Numbered from the stretch's first letter, positions 35,111 through 43,288 are shown. The stretch: DNA of 64,000 nt from Nevskiaceae bacterium (GCA_024234075.1 JACKOV010000004.1:331776-395775); one strand, 5' to 3'. Notes: generated by a model not told the origin, from the letters alone. Made by a program: numbers and translations.

Positions 35111-36753
35111 AGGCAGCGATATACGCCCGGTACTCCACCGACAAGCAGAGCGAGGCGTCCATCCCCGACCAGTTCCGCCAGTGCGAGCGCCTTGCCGAGC
35201 GCGCGGGCTTCACGGTGGCGGCGCGCTTTCAGGATGCGGCGATCAGCGGCGGCACGGCGCACCGGCCGGGATATCAGCAGCTACTTGCCGCCGCCCGGCG
35301 CCGCGAGATTGACGTGGTGGTGGCCGAGGATACGAGCCGCCTGTGGCGCAACCTTGCCGAGCAGGCGCCGCGCATCGCGGAGCTGCGCGACCTCGGCGTG
35401 CACGTGGTCTGCCATGACCTCGACACCCGGCAGGAATCCAGCGTGATTCTCGGGGCGGTGCTGGGCGCGATGGGCGAAGGCTACCGGGCGGAGATTGGCC
35501 GGCGCACGCGCCGCGGATTGGAAGGCCGCGCCCGGGCGAAGAAGCCCACGGGCGGCCGGGCCTACGGCTATATCAGCGCGGCGCAGTCCGGCACGGGCGA
35601 GCGGGAGATTCACCGCGAGGAAGCGGCGGTCGTGGTCCGCATCTTCCAGTTGTACCGGGACGGCGCCAGCCCGCGCGCCATCGCGGACCAGCTCAACGCG
35701 GACGGCGTGCCGTCGCCGGGCAGCACGTGGAGCCGCACCGAGCGCCGCCGGCAGGGCTGGCTTGCCAGCGCCATCGCTGGCGACACGGCGCGCGGCCTCG
35801 GCATCCTGAACAACGAGCTGTATGCCGGCCGCGTGATCTGGAACAAGTGCCGGTGGGTGCGCAGCGCCGCCGACAGCAAGCGCCGCCGCGCGGAGCTGAA
35901 CCCGCCTCAGGACTGGATCGTGCACGAGGAGGAGCGGCTGCGCATCCTGCCCGAGAGCTTGTGGCTGGCGGTGAAGGCGCGGCAGCGCCAGCAGGCGCGC
36001 AACACTGAGCAGCTCGCGGAAGGCAAGCGCCGCCCGGGCATGAAGCGCACCGGGCGCGAAGGGTCCGGGCCGAAGTTCCTGCTGTCCGGACTCCTGCATT
36101 GCAGCCGGTGCGGCGCCCGCTACGTGATGGGCAGTGCGAGCAGCTACGTGTGCTCCAGCTACGTGAACGGCGGCAAGTCCGCCTGCCCGAACGATGTTCG
36201 GTTCCGGCGGGACAAGGTGGAAGCGGCCATCCTTGAAGCGATCCAGCGCGACTTCTCGAACCCGGCCGCGGCCGATGAGGTCTGCAAGCGCCTGCGCGCC
36301 CGGTTGCGGGAGGCGACCCGCGGCCGGCCGGTGAGTGATGCGCGCATCGCCAAGCTGGAGCGGGAGGTCGGCAACATGGTTGAGGCTGTGGCATCGCTGG
36401 GCCTGCGCGGCAGCATCGGCCTGTCCGAACGGCTACGCGCGGCCGAGGCGGAGCTGGCCGAGCTGAAGGCGAAGGCCGCGGCCACCGACACCGGGAACGT
36501 GGAGCGGTTGCTGCCCGAGGTGGCGACCCGGTACACACGCGAGCTGGCCCGCCTGCCGGAGCTGCTGACGAAGGCAGGCAACGTCCCCCGGGTCCGGGCA
36601 ACGCTGGCAAGCCACTACGGGGAGATTCAGGTCCGGCCGGAGCCGGGCCGGATCGGGCTATGGGCGCAGCAGGGCCACATGGAGCTGGCCCTGCTGGCAG
36701 CGACCTCTGGCGGGGTCGCAATTAGCTTTGGTAGCGGGGGCACGATTCGCTAA
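35107..36753 (+). CDS. Large serine recombinase of element A
   Basis: Serine integrase that exchanges DNA at att sites through a covalent 5' phosphoserine. The resolvase domain starts MKAAIYARYSTDKQSEASIP with catalytic Ser10, followed by the Arg-containing DAAISGGT and EDTSRLWRN blocks. The 'recombinase' domain (AVVVRIFQLYRDGASPRAIADQLN, GILNNELYAGRVIW) and a zinc ribbon (CSRCGARY to VNGGKSACPND, about residues 332-362) follow, then a coiled-coil C-terminus. Length is 548 aa, the same as the element B enzyme. The last codons (FGSGGTIR) are encoded by the att core and by element B DNA, so the native C-terminus in the excised circle would differ. Confidence 0.95.
   Translation: MKAAIYARYSTDKQSEASIPDQFRQCERLAERAGFTVAARFQDAAISGGTAHRPGYQQLLAAARRREIDVVVAEDTSRLWRNLAEQAPRIAELRDLGVHVVCHDLDTRQESSVILGAVLGAMGEGYRAEIGRRTRRGLEGRARAKKPTGGRAYGYISAAQSGTGEREIHREEAAVVVRIFQLYRDGASPRAIADQLNADGVPSPGSTWSRTERRRQGWLASAIAGDTARGLGILNNELYAGRVIWNKCRWVRSAADSKRRRAELNPPQDWIVHEEERLRILPESLWLAVKARQRQQARNTEQLAEGKRRPGMKRTGREGSGPKFLLSGLLHCSRCGARYVMGSASSYVCSSYVNGGKSACPNDVRFRRDKVEAAILEAIQRDFSNPAAADEVCKRLRARLREATRGRPVSDARIAKLEREVGNMVEAVASLGLRGSIGLSERLRAAEAELAELKAKAAATDTGNVERLLPEVATRYTRELARLPELLTKAGNVPRVRATLASHYGEIQVRPEPGRIGLWAQQGHMELALLAATSGGVAISFGSGGTIR
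36730..36741. repeat. Composite attachment site between elements A and B
   Basis: Second copy of GGTAGCGGGGGC. On its left is the element A arm TCGCAATT (36716-36723), six bases away; on its right the element B arm ATTTCCGAC (36753-36761), eleven bases away. This hybrid is what tandem integration at one tRNA target produces. Confidence 0.88.
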
Positions 36754-36952
36754 TTTCCGACGGCGAGTCAAGCTCACCACCGACCGCTAGCCGCCGCCTC
36801 GCCCCCAGCAGAGGGCGCGCAGTATGCCGTGTATCCCGGCCGATCACCAGTGCCACGATGGCCCCGGATGCGTGATCGCGGTCGACTGCCTTCCTGCAAA
36901 CCGGCTGACTGCCTGACCATCGAGGAGGAAAGCACCCCATCCAGGAGGGCCT

Positions 36953-37147
36953 ATGTCGAAAATCTCCCCGTACCGCGCGGCAGTGCTCCGAGCGAAAACC
37001 GCCAGCCTCGCGCGTCCGATGCCGCCCACCCGCAACCCCGACGGCTCGATCATCCCCCGCGACAAGACTGGCGGCGCCGCGGCACGCCAGGCTGCGACCG
37101 CAGCGGCGGCGATGACGCCGGCGCTTCCGGCCAGCCAGGAAGATTGA
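36953..37147 (+). CDS. Small hypothetical protein (64 aa)
   Basis: A strong ribosome site (AGGAGG, five bases before ATG 36953) supports translation. The product MSKISPYRAAVLRAKTASLA is basic at the start, Pro-rich in the middle (MPPTRNPDGSIIPRDKTGG) and ends in an Ala-rich helix. No family recognised. It lies four bases before the RarA C-terminal-like gene and is probably coexpressed with it, so it could be a partner or leader peptide. Confidence 0.6.
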   Translation: MSKISPYRAAVLRAKTASLARPMPPTRNPDGSIIPRDKTGGAAARQAATAAAAMTPALPASQED

Positions 37148-37151
37148 GGCG

Positions 37152-37775
37152 ATGGCAATTCCCCCGACCAAGAACGGGCTGCCCGCGATGGGCTGCCTCT
37201 CGGCAATGCAGAAGTGTATCCGGCGCGGCCTCGAACTCGATGCAATGCGCTTCGCCGTCGAGCTGCACCAGACCTCGAAGGCCTTCGCGGTCATGGTCTG
37301 CAACCGGCTGGAGATCATCAGCCACGAGGACATCGACTCACTGGTGGCCCTCTGGGTGATTCCCTACGTCGCCACGGCCTGCACCCAGGCGCGGACCTGG
37401 TACGACCCCGCGAAGCTAGGCAAGTCGCGCATGGCGATCGGCAATTGCATCCGCCTCATGAGCCGCGCCCCCAAGTCGCGCCAGGGCGATCACTTCCACG
37501 TAGCTGTTGGGTTGGCCGCACTGCTCGAGGGGTACGTCCCGACCGTTCCCGATTGGGCCGACGATCAGCACACCATGCGTGGCAAGCGGCTCGGGCGTGG
37601 CCTTGAATACTTCCGCCAGGAGAGCACCAAGCTCCACCCGCCGCCGGCGGAGCCGGATCCATATGAGGACGAGGCCTACCGGCTCTGGCAGTTGAAGGCA
37701 GGCCTCACTCTCGGAAAGTCCCAGCTACAGATGCAGCTCGAAACGCACGATGCCCCAGGCGAGCGGCAGCGATAG
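37152..37775 (+). CDS. Stand-alone RarA/MgsA C-terminal-domain-like protein (207 aa)
   Basis: The segment LSAMQKCIRRGLELDAMRFAVEL, the VCNRLEIISHEDI block, a long helix, then IRLMSRAPKSRQGDHF repeats the order of conserved blocks in the C-terminal oligomerisation domain of the replication-restart ATPase RarA/MgsA (S.L.K..R....DA..W...., RRL.I...EDIG, ...K......A). No AAA+ ATPase domain precedes it here. Free-standing versions exist in phages and plasmids, where they are uncharacterised; a role at replication forks, perhaps as a RarA mimic or partner, is inference. It is next to the left border of element B, in a typical cargo position. Confidence 0.6.
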   Translation: MAIPPTKNGLPAMGCLSAMQKCIRRGLELDAMRFAVELHQTSKAFAVMVCNRLEIISHEDIDSLVALWVIPYVATACTQARTWYDPAKLGKSRMAIGNCIRLMSRAPKSRQGDHFHVAVGLAALLEGYVPTVPDWADDQHTMRGKRLGRGLEYFRQESTKLHPPPAEPDPYEDEAYRLWQLKAGLTLGKSQLQMQLETHDAPGERQR

Positions 37776-37792
37776 CCATCCCGTCCCGCTGC

Positions 37793-40246
37793 TCACGCCT
37801 TCTTCTTCAGGTTGATATTCGTCTGCCCGCAGCCGCAACGCACCGACTCCATAGCTTCCCGATCTGGTGAGACTCTCAGAGCTTCATTGCAGACGGTGCA
37901 ATAGAACGCCTCCACGAGCTTCCTGCACGACTCGACAACCGGCGCGAAGTCCGCCTTCCCGAGGTTCTCCCATCCGTTGAAGTGGATAGCGACGTTGATC
38001 TGCCACCGCTCCACATTCGAGGCATCGACGATCGCACCGAATGACGCCGCTCGTGCCACCAGGTCATCGAGTATCTGCTGTTGCTTCCACGAATTCGCGG
38101 CGTCCTTTCCTTTGCTTAGAAGGTTGCGCATCTGCCCCACGGCCGCCGGGAGCAGTTCGCCAAGCTGATACTGCGCGTCGCCTCGAAACTCGACTCTAGC
38201 GCGGAGCCGGTGGCAGAGCTCTCCGCTCACGAACTCCAGGTAGTTCCGCAGCACTCCTGCTGCGGTACGAACATCGTTGACGTTCAGCGCATCTTCGATC
38301 TCTTTCCACACATCGCGATCGTCCCAGCACGTGGGCCCTTGATCGACGGTCCAATTTCTGAACTCAACAGCCGACTGCGCAGTCGTCAGCCCCTCGGTGC
38401 GCATGTGCCGCAACCAGATCTTGTCGTGCGTCGTCATGACGAACTGAGTATTCGGGAACTCCTTCTTCAGAAGGGCACACACCTCGCGACGATGCCCGGA
38501 ATCCACAGACATCAGAACGTCATCCAGCACAGAGAACCTGAATTCATCGCCCTGTACGCGCCGCATGAGTGCGAGATAGAGGCACAGACCCATGCCGTCC
38601 TGATGCCCTTCGCTGTGATAAGCGCCAGGCGGAAAGAAGCCCCGCCCGTAGAAGTCGACATCGAATCCCAGCTTCCCCATCGAAGGGGTGAGCTTTGCCT
38701 GAAAAGCCGCTTCGTCGTCCCGATTGATGAACCGATAGAGCCTGACGAAATCCTCCTCGACAGTGGCATATAGCGCGACCAGCACGTCGTCACTGGCCTT
38801 AACGTATGTGTCGGAAATCTTCTTGGCTCTCTCCGCGCGCTCCCTCCCAGCCTTCAGCCTCCGGCGCGCCTCCCGCAGTACTTCGAGCCGCTCTTGCGCC
38901 AGGATTAGCCAATCACGGGCCGCATCCAGCTTGGTCGGTTCCGGAAGCCCAGCGACATAGCTCTCTACCTTTCCGATGGTCTCCACGGCCGTGGCCGAAA
39001 TGGCTCCGAACTCCTCTAGCGCGGCGGGAATATCTGCGAGGCGCGCAGACACCGTAAACTTGGAAGCCCTCTCGTTCAGGGAGGACGTGAGCTGCTGTAG
39101 TGACTCGGACGGAATCACCGGCTCTGCGAGCTTGGCATGTCCGCGAATTACCCCGGCTGCCGTTGCGATTGCTCGCAGTCGATCGCCTAGCACAATCAGC
39201 TTCGCGTCAATTGACTTGCCCTTCTGCGCGATACCCTGCATGTGGGCGATCTTGTCGGCGACGTGCGCGCGCAACGCCACCGGATCCCAGGTCACATCGC
39301 AGAGGGGACAGCTATCTGCTGACACCAACTCAGCGCCCGCACGAAAGAATCTCTCGCGCTTGACCGCATCCGCGGCGGCAGGATCCGCGAGGAGCGCCGT
39401 CAGCTCCTCCTTGACCTTCTCAACCTCTTGCGTGACTTCCGCTGCGCCCAGCCCGTCGATCAATTGCCTCAAGTGCTTGAGGTCCGTCGACGCCTGCTTC
39501 TTTACGATTCGCTGCGGCGTCGCCGGCGTAGGCGTCTCCAGCCCGTCCCTCAAGGACGTGGAGTCAGCTAGTTCCACCAGGGATGCGAGACCCAACACCG
39601 TGCGCTTCTCATTCGTTGCATCGAGAACCTTCTGCTTAGTCAGCTCTGAGATGCCGAGAGCCCGCAGAAAGTTATCGCGCGCTGCTGACTCCGCCGTCGT
39701 CAGTGGACGAATCTCCCGATCCGTTGCATTCGCGATCTTGAGGAGGCCCGCACGCACCTTCTCGATACTTTCCAGGCGCAATAACGCCTGCACTTCCTGA
39801 GCCCGATCTCCCGGCGTTGCGAGCACATATGTGATGATCTCGCGGCGCGATAGCACCACCTCTGGATGCGCCTCCACCGCCTGCAAGACCTGCAACACGT
39901 CCTGCGTATTCGGCGTGATACTCGGCTTCCGCGGCGTCTTTACGTTGCGCTCGATCGTCACCTTCTTGCCGAGTGAGGGGATCGTCAGCTCCACGGTTAC
40001 GGTGGACTTCTCTGGCGCTGCTCGCTTGTCGACATGCGGACCGTGCGCGAGGAGAGAGATGTCGCCGCGACCCTCTCCGGTCAGTCGAGAAACCGCCCCT
40101 GTCAGCGCGAACTCGAGCGCATCAACGACGCCACTCTTGCCCGTTCCGTTTGGGCCGCACACAGCGAAGTTCTTGGAACGTAGATCAAGCTTGAGATCGC
40201 GGATCCCGCGAAACTCCTTGATCGCGATAGATTCGATCTGGATCAT
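37793..40246 (-). CDS. Rad50/RecF-like ABC ATPase with zinc hook (817 aa)
   Basis: SMC-superfamily ATPase. Walker A GPNGTGKS is at residues 31-38, after the RecF-like start MIQIESIAIKEFRGIRDLKLD. Coiled coils flank a CPLC pair at residues 313-316, in the place of the Rad50 zinc hook. The C-terminal head has a diverged signature (SEGHQDGMGLCLYLAL), Walker B FSVLDDVLMSVD and the switch TTHDKIWL. Beyond the ATPase is an extra C-terminal region of about 200 residues ending in a four-cysteine ribbon (CTVC and CGCG). Base composition is less GC-rich than its neighbours. It overlaps a 63-aa gene. Known relatives act in DNA repair or anti-phage defence; which applies here is not visible. Confidence 0.88.
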   Translation of the reverse strand: MIQIESIAIKEFRGIRDLKLDLRSKNFAVCGPNGTGKSGVVDALEFALTGAVSRLTGEGRGDISLLAHGPHVDKRAAPEKSTVTVELTIPSLGKKVTIERNVKTPRKPSITPNTQDVLQVLQAVEAHPEVVLSRREIITYVLATPGDRAQEVQALLRLESIEKVRAGLLKIANATDREIRPLTTAESAARDNFLRALGISELTKQKVLDATNEKRTVLGLASLVELADSTSLRDGLETPTPATPQRIVKKQASTDLKHLRQLIDGLGAAEVTQEVEKVKEELTALLADPAAADAVKRERFFRAGAELVSADSCPLCDVTWDPVALRAHVADKIAHMQGIAQKGKSIDAKLIVLGDRLRAIATAAGVIRGHAKLAEPVIPSESLQQLTSSLNERASKFTVSARLADIPAALEEFGAISATAVETIGKVESYVAGLPEPTKLDAARDWLILAQERLEVLREARRRLKAGRERAERAKKISDTYVKASDDVLVALYATVEEDFVRLYRFINRDDEAAFQAKLTPSMGKLGFDVDFYGRGFFPPGAYHSEGHQDGMGLCLYLALMRRVQGDEFRFSVLDDVLMSVDSGHRREVCALLKKEFPNTQFVMTTHDKIWLRHMRTEGLTTAQSAVEFRNWTVDQGPTCWDDRDVWKEIEDALNVNDVRTAAGVLRNYLEFVSGELCHRLRARVEFRGDAQYQLGELLPAAVGQMRNLLSKGKDAANSWKQQQILDDLVARAASFGAIVDASNVERWQINVAIHFNGWENLGKADFAPVVESCRKLVEAFYCTVCNEALRVSPDREAMESVRCGCGQTNINLKKKA

Positions 40247-40434
40247 TGCGATGACTCCTCGCCGAACACAGCGGTTCGGAGAGCAGCGTCGGAGAACTTC
40301 GGATCAATCAGCAGCGTCTGGCGAAGGCGACCGCGCACCTCCTCGGGGATCCCGGCCTGCTCGAGCTCCGCCAAGAATTTCTCAAAGACCTCGGCAGATA
40401 GCTCGCCGATCTGAGATTGCGATTCCTCACTCAC
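40243..40434 (-). CDS. Small acidic helical partner of the Rad50-like ATPase (63 aa)
   Basis: MSEESQSQIGELSAEVFEKF begins a wholly helical acidic protein with a Leu-rich amphipathic segment (FLAELEQAGIPEEVRGRLRQTLL). Its stop overlaps the ATPase ATG (ATGA), so the two are translationally coupled, this gene first. Short helical proteins ahead of SMC-like ATPases occur in several multi-gene immunity and repair operons, but I do not recognise this one. Confidence 0.7.
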   Translation of the reverse strand: MSEESQSQIGELSAEVFEKFLAELEQAGIPEEVRGRLRQTLLIDPKFSDAALRTAVFGEESSQ

Positions 40435-40795
40435 AGCGCCCTCCTGGGTTGACCGCCCCTCGCTCTGGCGGCCTCATACCGACACTATCCAGCGCGAACA
40501 GTCTGCCGATGTCGCCTCATGGGACTCCCGCGATTCTCTGCCCGGCAACACGTTTATTCCGTGACGCCCATTCAAGGACTAGGCAAGACCTGCCTAACTT
40601 TATCACTCACGAGAAGCCGCAGGAGCCGCGCATGCCCCGCAGGGCAACCCCAGGTGCGGGTGTCATCGAGATCGAGCCGCCGGCAGGCGCGTGCTCTGCC
40701 GTTGGCGCAGTTCGTTCCGCATGACCGACGAGACTTGGCCTCGGATGGTGTGCGCACACCTCGGAGGCCCGTTCCTTCCGGCAGAATCTCAGGCG
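40435..40795. promoter_or_regulatory. Divergent intergenic region between the ATPase operon and the Zn/HTH gene
   Basis: About 360 bp without a convincing gene. It contains an inverted repeat AGGCA-AGACC-TGCCT (40581-40595) and AT-richer patches near 40550-40610. It should hold the promoters of the divergent operons; no clear sigma70 pair was found. One open frame here continues into the 40796 gene but lacks conserved features. Confidence 0.4.
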
Positions 40796-41578
40796 ATGAA
40801 ATCCGCCGCTCAACCCTGCGCCTCCTGCCAGCACTTCCAGCGATGCAAGCACGGACTGCTCGCATGCCGGGCATTCGTCGCCTGGGTCGACACCGGAAGC
40901 GCACCGGCGGCGCTGGAGCGAGATCCGAGCCGGGAGACCTATGTCGAGCTCGCCGCATTCGATGACGCGCAGGCGCGCTACCAGGCGCAGCGGCAGCGCC
41001 AGGCGAAGGAACGACGGGACGCCCGACTGGCGGAGCTGCGGCGCCAGGCGCGCCGGGAGACATTCGAGCGCAAGCGCCTCGTGGCGGCGGGACTAGCGGC
41101 GCCACTCAGCGATGCCGAGCGCCGCAAGATCCAGCTCGCTCGCCGGCGCCTTCGCTGGAAGATCGCCCCTGAGCTGCGCGAGCGATACCTGCTCCTGAAA
41201 CGAGAGGATGCGATCCGGCGCGGACGGCGCAATGGCTCAGCGCCCAAGGGGAGCGACGGAAATCGCGTGCACCGCGCTGAAGGTCAGCGACGCAGGCGGG
41301 AGGCAGAGCGCACGCGGCAAGGCCGCACGATGAGCGGCCAAAAGTACCGTGAACTGCGAGTGCAGCTCGGCCTGTCGATCAGAGAGATCGCCGATCGGTT
41401 CGGCGTGACCTACTCGGCCGCGAAGCAGTGGCAGCGTCCGTGGGGGCCTCCAGCGAATGTCGAGCGCTGGCTGCGAGCCCTCGCGACAAGACGGGAAGAG
41501 GTGCCAGCGGTGCTCGGGAGTTTCTCAGTCCAAGCACCGCCGGCGGCGTCAGGTTATCTTGAGGCGCAGCCACTCTGA
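40796..41578 (+). CDS. Protein with N-terminal Cys cluster and C-terminal HTH (260 aa)
   Basis: The start chosen is ATG 40796 (MKSAAQPCASCQHFQRCKHG). The N-terminus has four cysteines in C-x2-C-x5-C-x6-C, a likely zinc site. The middle (about 75-170) is very Arg/Gln-rich and helical (ARYQAQRQRQAKERRDARLAELRRQ), resembling nucleic-acid-binding or spacer helices. The C-terminus has an HTH: LSIREIADRFGVTYSAAKQWQRPWG. I do not recognise the family. It is the only plus-strand gene in the middle of element B and faces the coiled-coil genes. Confidence 0.6.
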   Translation: MKSAAQPCASCQHFQRCKHGLLACRAFVAWVDTGSAPAALERDPSRETYVELAAFDDAQARYQAQRQRQAKERRDARLAELRRQARRETFERKRLVAAGLAAPLSDAERRKIQLARRRLRWKIAPELRERYLLLKREDAIRRGRRNGSAPKGSDGNRVHRAEGQRRRREAERTRQGRTMSGQKYRELRVQLGLSIREIADRFGVTYSAAKQWQRPWGPPANVERWLRALATRREEVPAVLGSFSVQAPPAASGYLEAQPL

Positions 41579-41683
41579 CGCTTACGCTGCCCAGGAACGG
41601 TGGAGCGAACCCTTCCTGGCAAGGCCATCACACTCAAGACGTTCCGACGGCTGGCAGGCCTGGAACGTCCAGAACAACCCGAG

Positions 41684-42181
41684 TCACACGGGGCTCGGTT
41701 CGAGCGAATCCCAGACCCGCAGGAGTGTCTGCAGGTCGGCGTCGGCGCGACGATCCACCAAGAGGCCCTGAGCTTCGAGCCTGGAGATCTCAAGCTCCTC
41801 CGCTTCCTCCAGCTCGCCCACGCGCTGACGTAGTGCGGCGATCCTTTTCGGCCGCTCTGCGACAGCCAGGCCGGAACCCGGCAGCAGTGGCTTGAGGCGC
41901 GCGCGAAGTACCTTCTCGAACGCCTGCGGGTCCACCCACAGCAGAAAGCCCGCGTCGACTTTGGGAGACTCCGGGGCGGTGCTTGGACTCGCGAACGAGA
42001 GCACGCGCGCCTCTGCGCGCGCCACGTCATCGCGCAGCCGCGCAAGCAGCCGTTGCACGGTCTCATCGAGCGACAGCCGCGCCTCTGCGGTTGACTCGAT
42101 CTCGGCCAGCGTTGCGTCGCGATCACGCCGGATCTTGTCGAGCGCCTGCCGCCGACGATCACCTGCAATGAGGATCTCCAT
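41684..42181 (-). CDS. Coiled-coil hypothetical protein (165 aa)
   Basis: Starts ATG 42181 (MEILIAGDRRRQALDKIRRD), sharing one base with the stop of the upstream gene (TGATG). Two predicted coiled-coil stretches (residues 10-60 and about 105-135, with RIAALRQRVGELEEAEELEISRL) flank a short globular part (FLLWVDPQAFEKVLRARLKPLLPG). No family recognised. It is last in a run of four overlapping genes (43288 down to 41684) that appear to form one operon in element B. Confidence 0.6.
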   Translation of the reverse strand: MEILIAGDRRRQALDKIRRDRDATLAEIESTAEARLSLDETVQRLLARLRDDVARAEARVLSFASPSTAPESPKVDAGFLLWVDPQAFEKVLRARLKPLLPGSGLAVAERPKRIAALRQRVGELEEAEELEISRLEAQGLLVDRRADADLQTLLRVWDSLEPSPV

Positions 42182-42621
42182 CAGCCTGCCCCCAGTGAGA
42201 TGGTTTCGCGCGGACCTCGGCTGTCATCGCCGAATGCAACGCCGGCATCGTGTCGCGACAGGTTGAAGCTTTTCAGGAGGCGATCGAGCAGCTCGCGCCG
42301 CGGCGCGCTGATCTGCGTGATCGCGGAGAGCTGATCCTGCAACTGCTCGAGCTCCGCGCGCGCGGTAAGTATCTCCTCGCGCAGCCGATCCTCCTCCTTG
42401 CGCTGGCGACTGACTGCAGCATCATGCTGCTCCGGCGTGGTGGCGTCTCGGATGGCCGCATCGCGCGTCCGCGGCAGTTGCTCGAGCTTCCGATTCAACG
42501 TGGCCAGGTAGTCGCGCTGAGTTGAGATCGCGGCGCGGCGCGCCTCGTGGCGCAGCTCCAGCTCGTTGCAGGTTCGGCCGAGTTCGCGGATCTTGGCCAG
42601 TTGCCGAGGGGACAGGCTCAC
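42181..42621 (-). CDS. Coiled-coil hypothetical protein (146 aa)
   Basis: Starts GTG 42621 (VSLSPRQLAKIRELGRTCNE), overlapping the upstream stop as GTGA. Mostly one long coiled coil (ELRHEARRAAISTQRDYLATLNRKLEQLP ... RLREEILTARAELEQLQDQL). The C-terminal end (ELLDRLLKSFNLSRHDAGVAFGD) is less charged. Structural or scaffolding roles are possible; function unknown. Its place between two other small genes with start-stop overlaps supports a real gene. Confidence 0.55.
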   Translation of the reverse strand: MSLSPRQLAKIRELGRTCNELELRHEARRAAISTQRDYLATLNRKLEQLPRTRDAAIRDATTPEQHDAAVSRQRKEEDRLREEILTARAELEQLQDQLSAITQISAPRRELLDRLLKSFNLSRHDAGVAFGDDSRGPRETISLGAG

Positions 42622-42977
42622 GTCGCAGGCCCGTCCGCATCGCTCGCATCCACCGCGGCCCGGCGCTGCTCGTTGAGCCGCGAGGTGATGGCGCCCCACT
42701 TGCCACGCCCGGCGCCAGAGGCCTGCGCGCTCACCGGCTGAGCACCAGGCACGCCGGCGTTGCTGGCTGCTCTCGCAGCACGCACGCGCTGACCGCTGGC
42801 GAACACCGCCGCAGGCGTGCCATTGGCCACTGCCTGCAGGATCGCCTCCGGCACGGTGCCCTCGGGCGCCAGGGCCAGGAGCCGGACTACGCGGTCGCGT
42901 TCGTGATCGCAGGCAGTCTTTGCTGCCTCACGGTTTGACGTGACTGTCGGCGCTGTCGTGGTCGTCTGATCGGTCAT
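42618..42977 (-). CDS. Hypothetical protein, weakly like phage scaffold or protease tails (119 aa)
   Basis: Starts ATG 42977 (MTDQTTTTAPTVTSNREAAK), overlapping the HTH gene stop (ATGA). The segment ERDRVVRLLALAPEGTVPEAILQAVANGTPAAVFA resembles the helical ends of phage S49-type capsid proteases and scaffold proteins, but no protease domain is present. The rest is Ala/Ser/Arg-rich low complexity. Function unknown; the resemblance is weak. Confidence 0.5.
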   Translation of the reverse strand: MTDQTTTTAPTVTSNREAAKTACDHERDRVVRLLALAPEGTVPEAILQAVANGTPAAVFASGQRVRAARAASNAGVPGAQPVSAQASGAGRGKWGAITSRLNEQRRAAVDASDADGPAT

Positions 42978-43288
42978 GGTTGCGTACCTCCTGGCGCCGA
43001 CTCTGATCGCGCGGCGCCGTCGCGTGCAAGGACGGACCGTCCCGCAAGCTGTGCGCACTTCCACTTCGCAAGATCGGCGATCGGGTAGAGGGCCACGCGG
43101 CGCACGGTGCGTGACGACGGCGGACCGAACTCTTCGGCGCGCCAGTTGCGCAGCGTCTTCTCGCTGATGCCGAGATGCGCGGCCAGGCCTGCGGCTTCGA
43201 CTTCGAGTCGTCGCGTGACGATGAAGCCGCGCGACTCGAACTGCTGCGCGAGCTCCTCGGCATGTCGGTGCAACTCGTCGTCCGTCAT
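42974..43288 (-). CDS. HTH_17/MerR-like DNA-binding protein (104 aa)
   Basis: The start chosen is ATG 43288 (MTDDELHRHAEELAQQFESR); upstream frame is unsupported. Residues 22-70 (GFIVTRRLEVEAAGLAAHLGISEKTLRNWRAEEFGPPSSRTVRRVALYPIADLAKW) match the excisionase/HTH_17 pattern. It heads the four-gene operon running to 41684. It is separate from the main MerR-like regulator at 47816 and may act as an excisionase for the tyrosine recombinase nearby. Confidence 0.7.
   Translation of the reverse strand: MTDDELHRHAEELAQQFESRGFIVTRRLEVEAAGLAAHLGISEKTLRNWRAEEFGPPSSRTVRRVALYPIADLAKWKCAQLAGRSVLARDGAARSESAPGGTQP

Larger units (their letters stand above)
26921..36741. mobile_element. Integrated element A (satellite-like, capsid-encoding)
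   Basis: Bounded by two copies of GGTAGCGGGGGC (26921-26932, 36730-36741), a sequence matching the 3' end of the tRNA-fMet gene at 50.6 kb. Joining its two ends recreates a site with inverted arms TCGCAATT (36716-36723) and AATTGCGA (26947-26954). Contents: a fused prohead protease-capsid gene, several small zinc-binding proteins, a tyrosine recombinase, an initiator-like gene with iterons, small regulators, and a zinc-finger/serine recombinase pair. No portal, terminase, tail or lysis genes are seen, so it cannot be a complete phage. It resembles a phage satellite; that label is inference. Confidence 0.85.
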
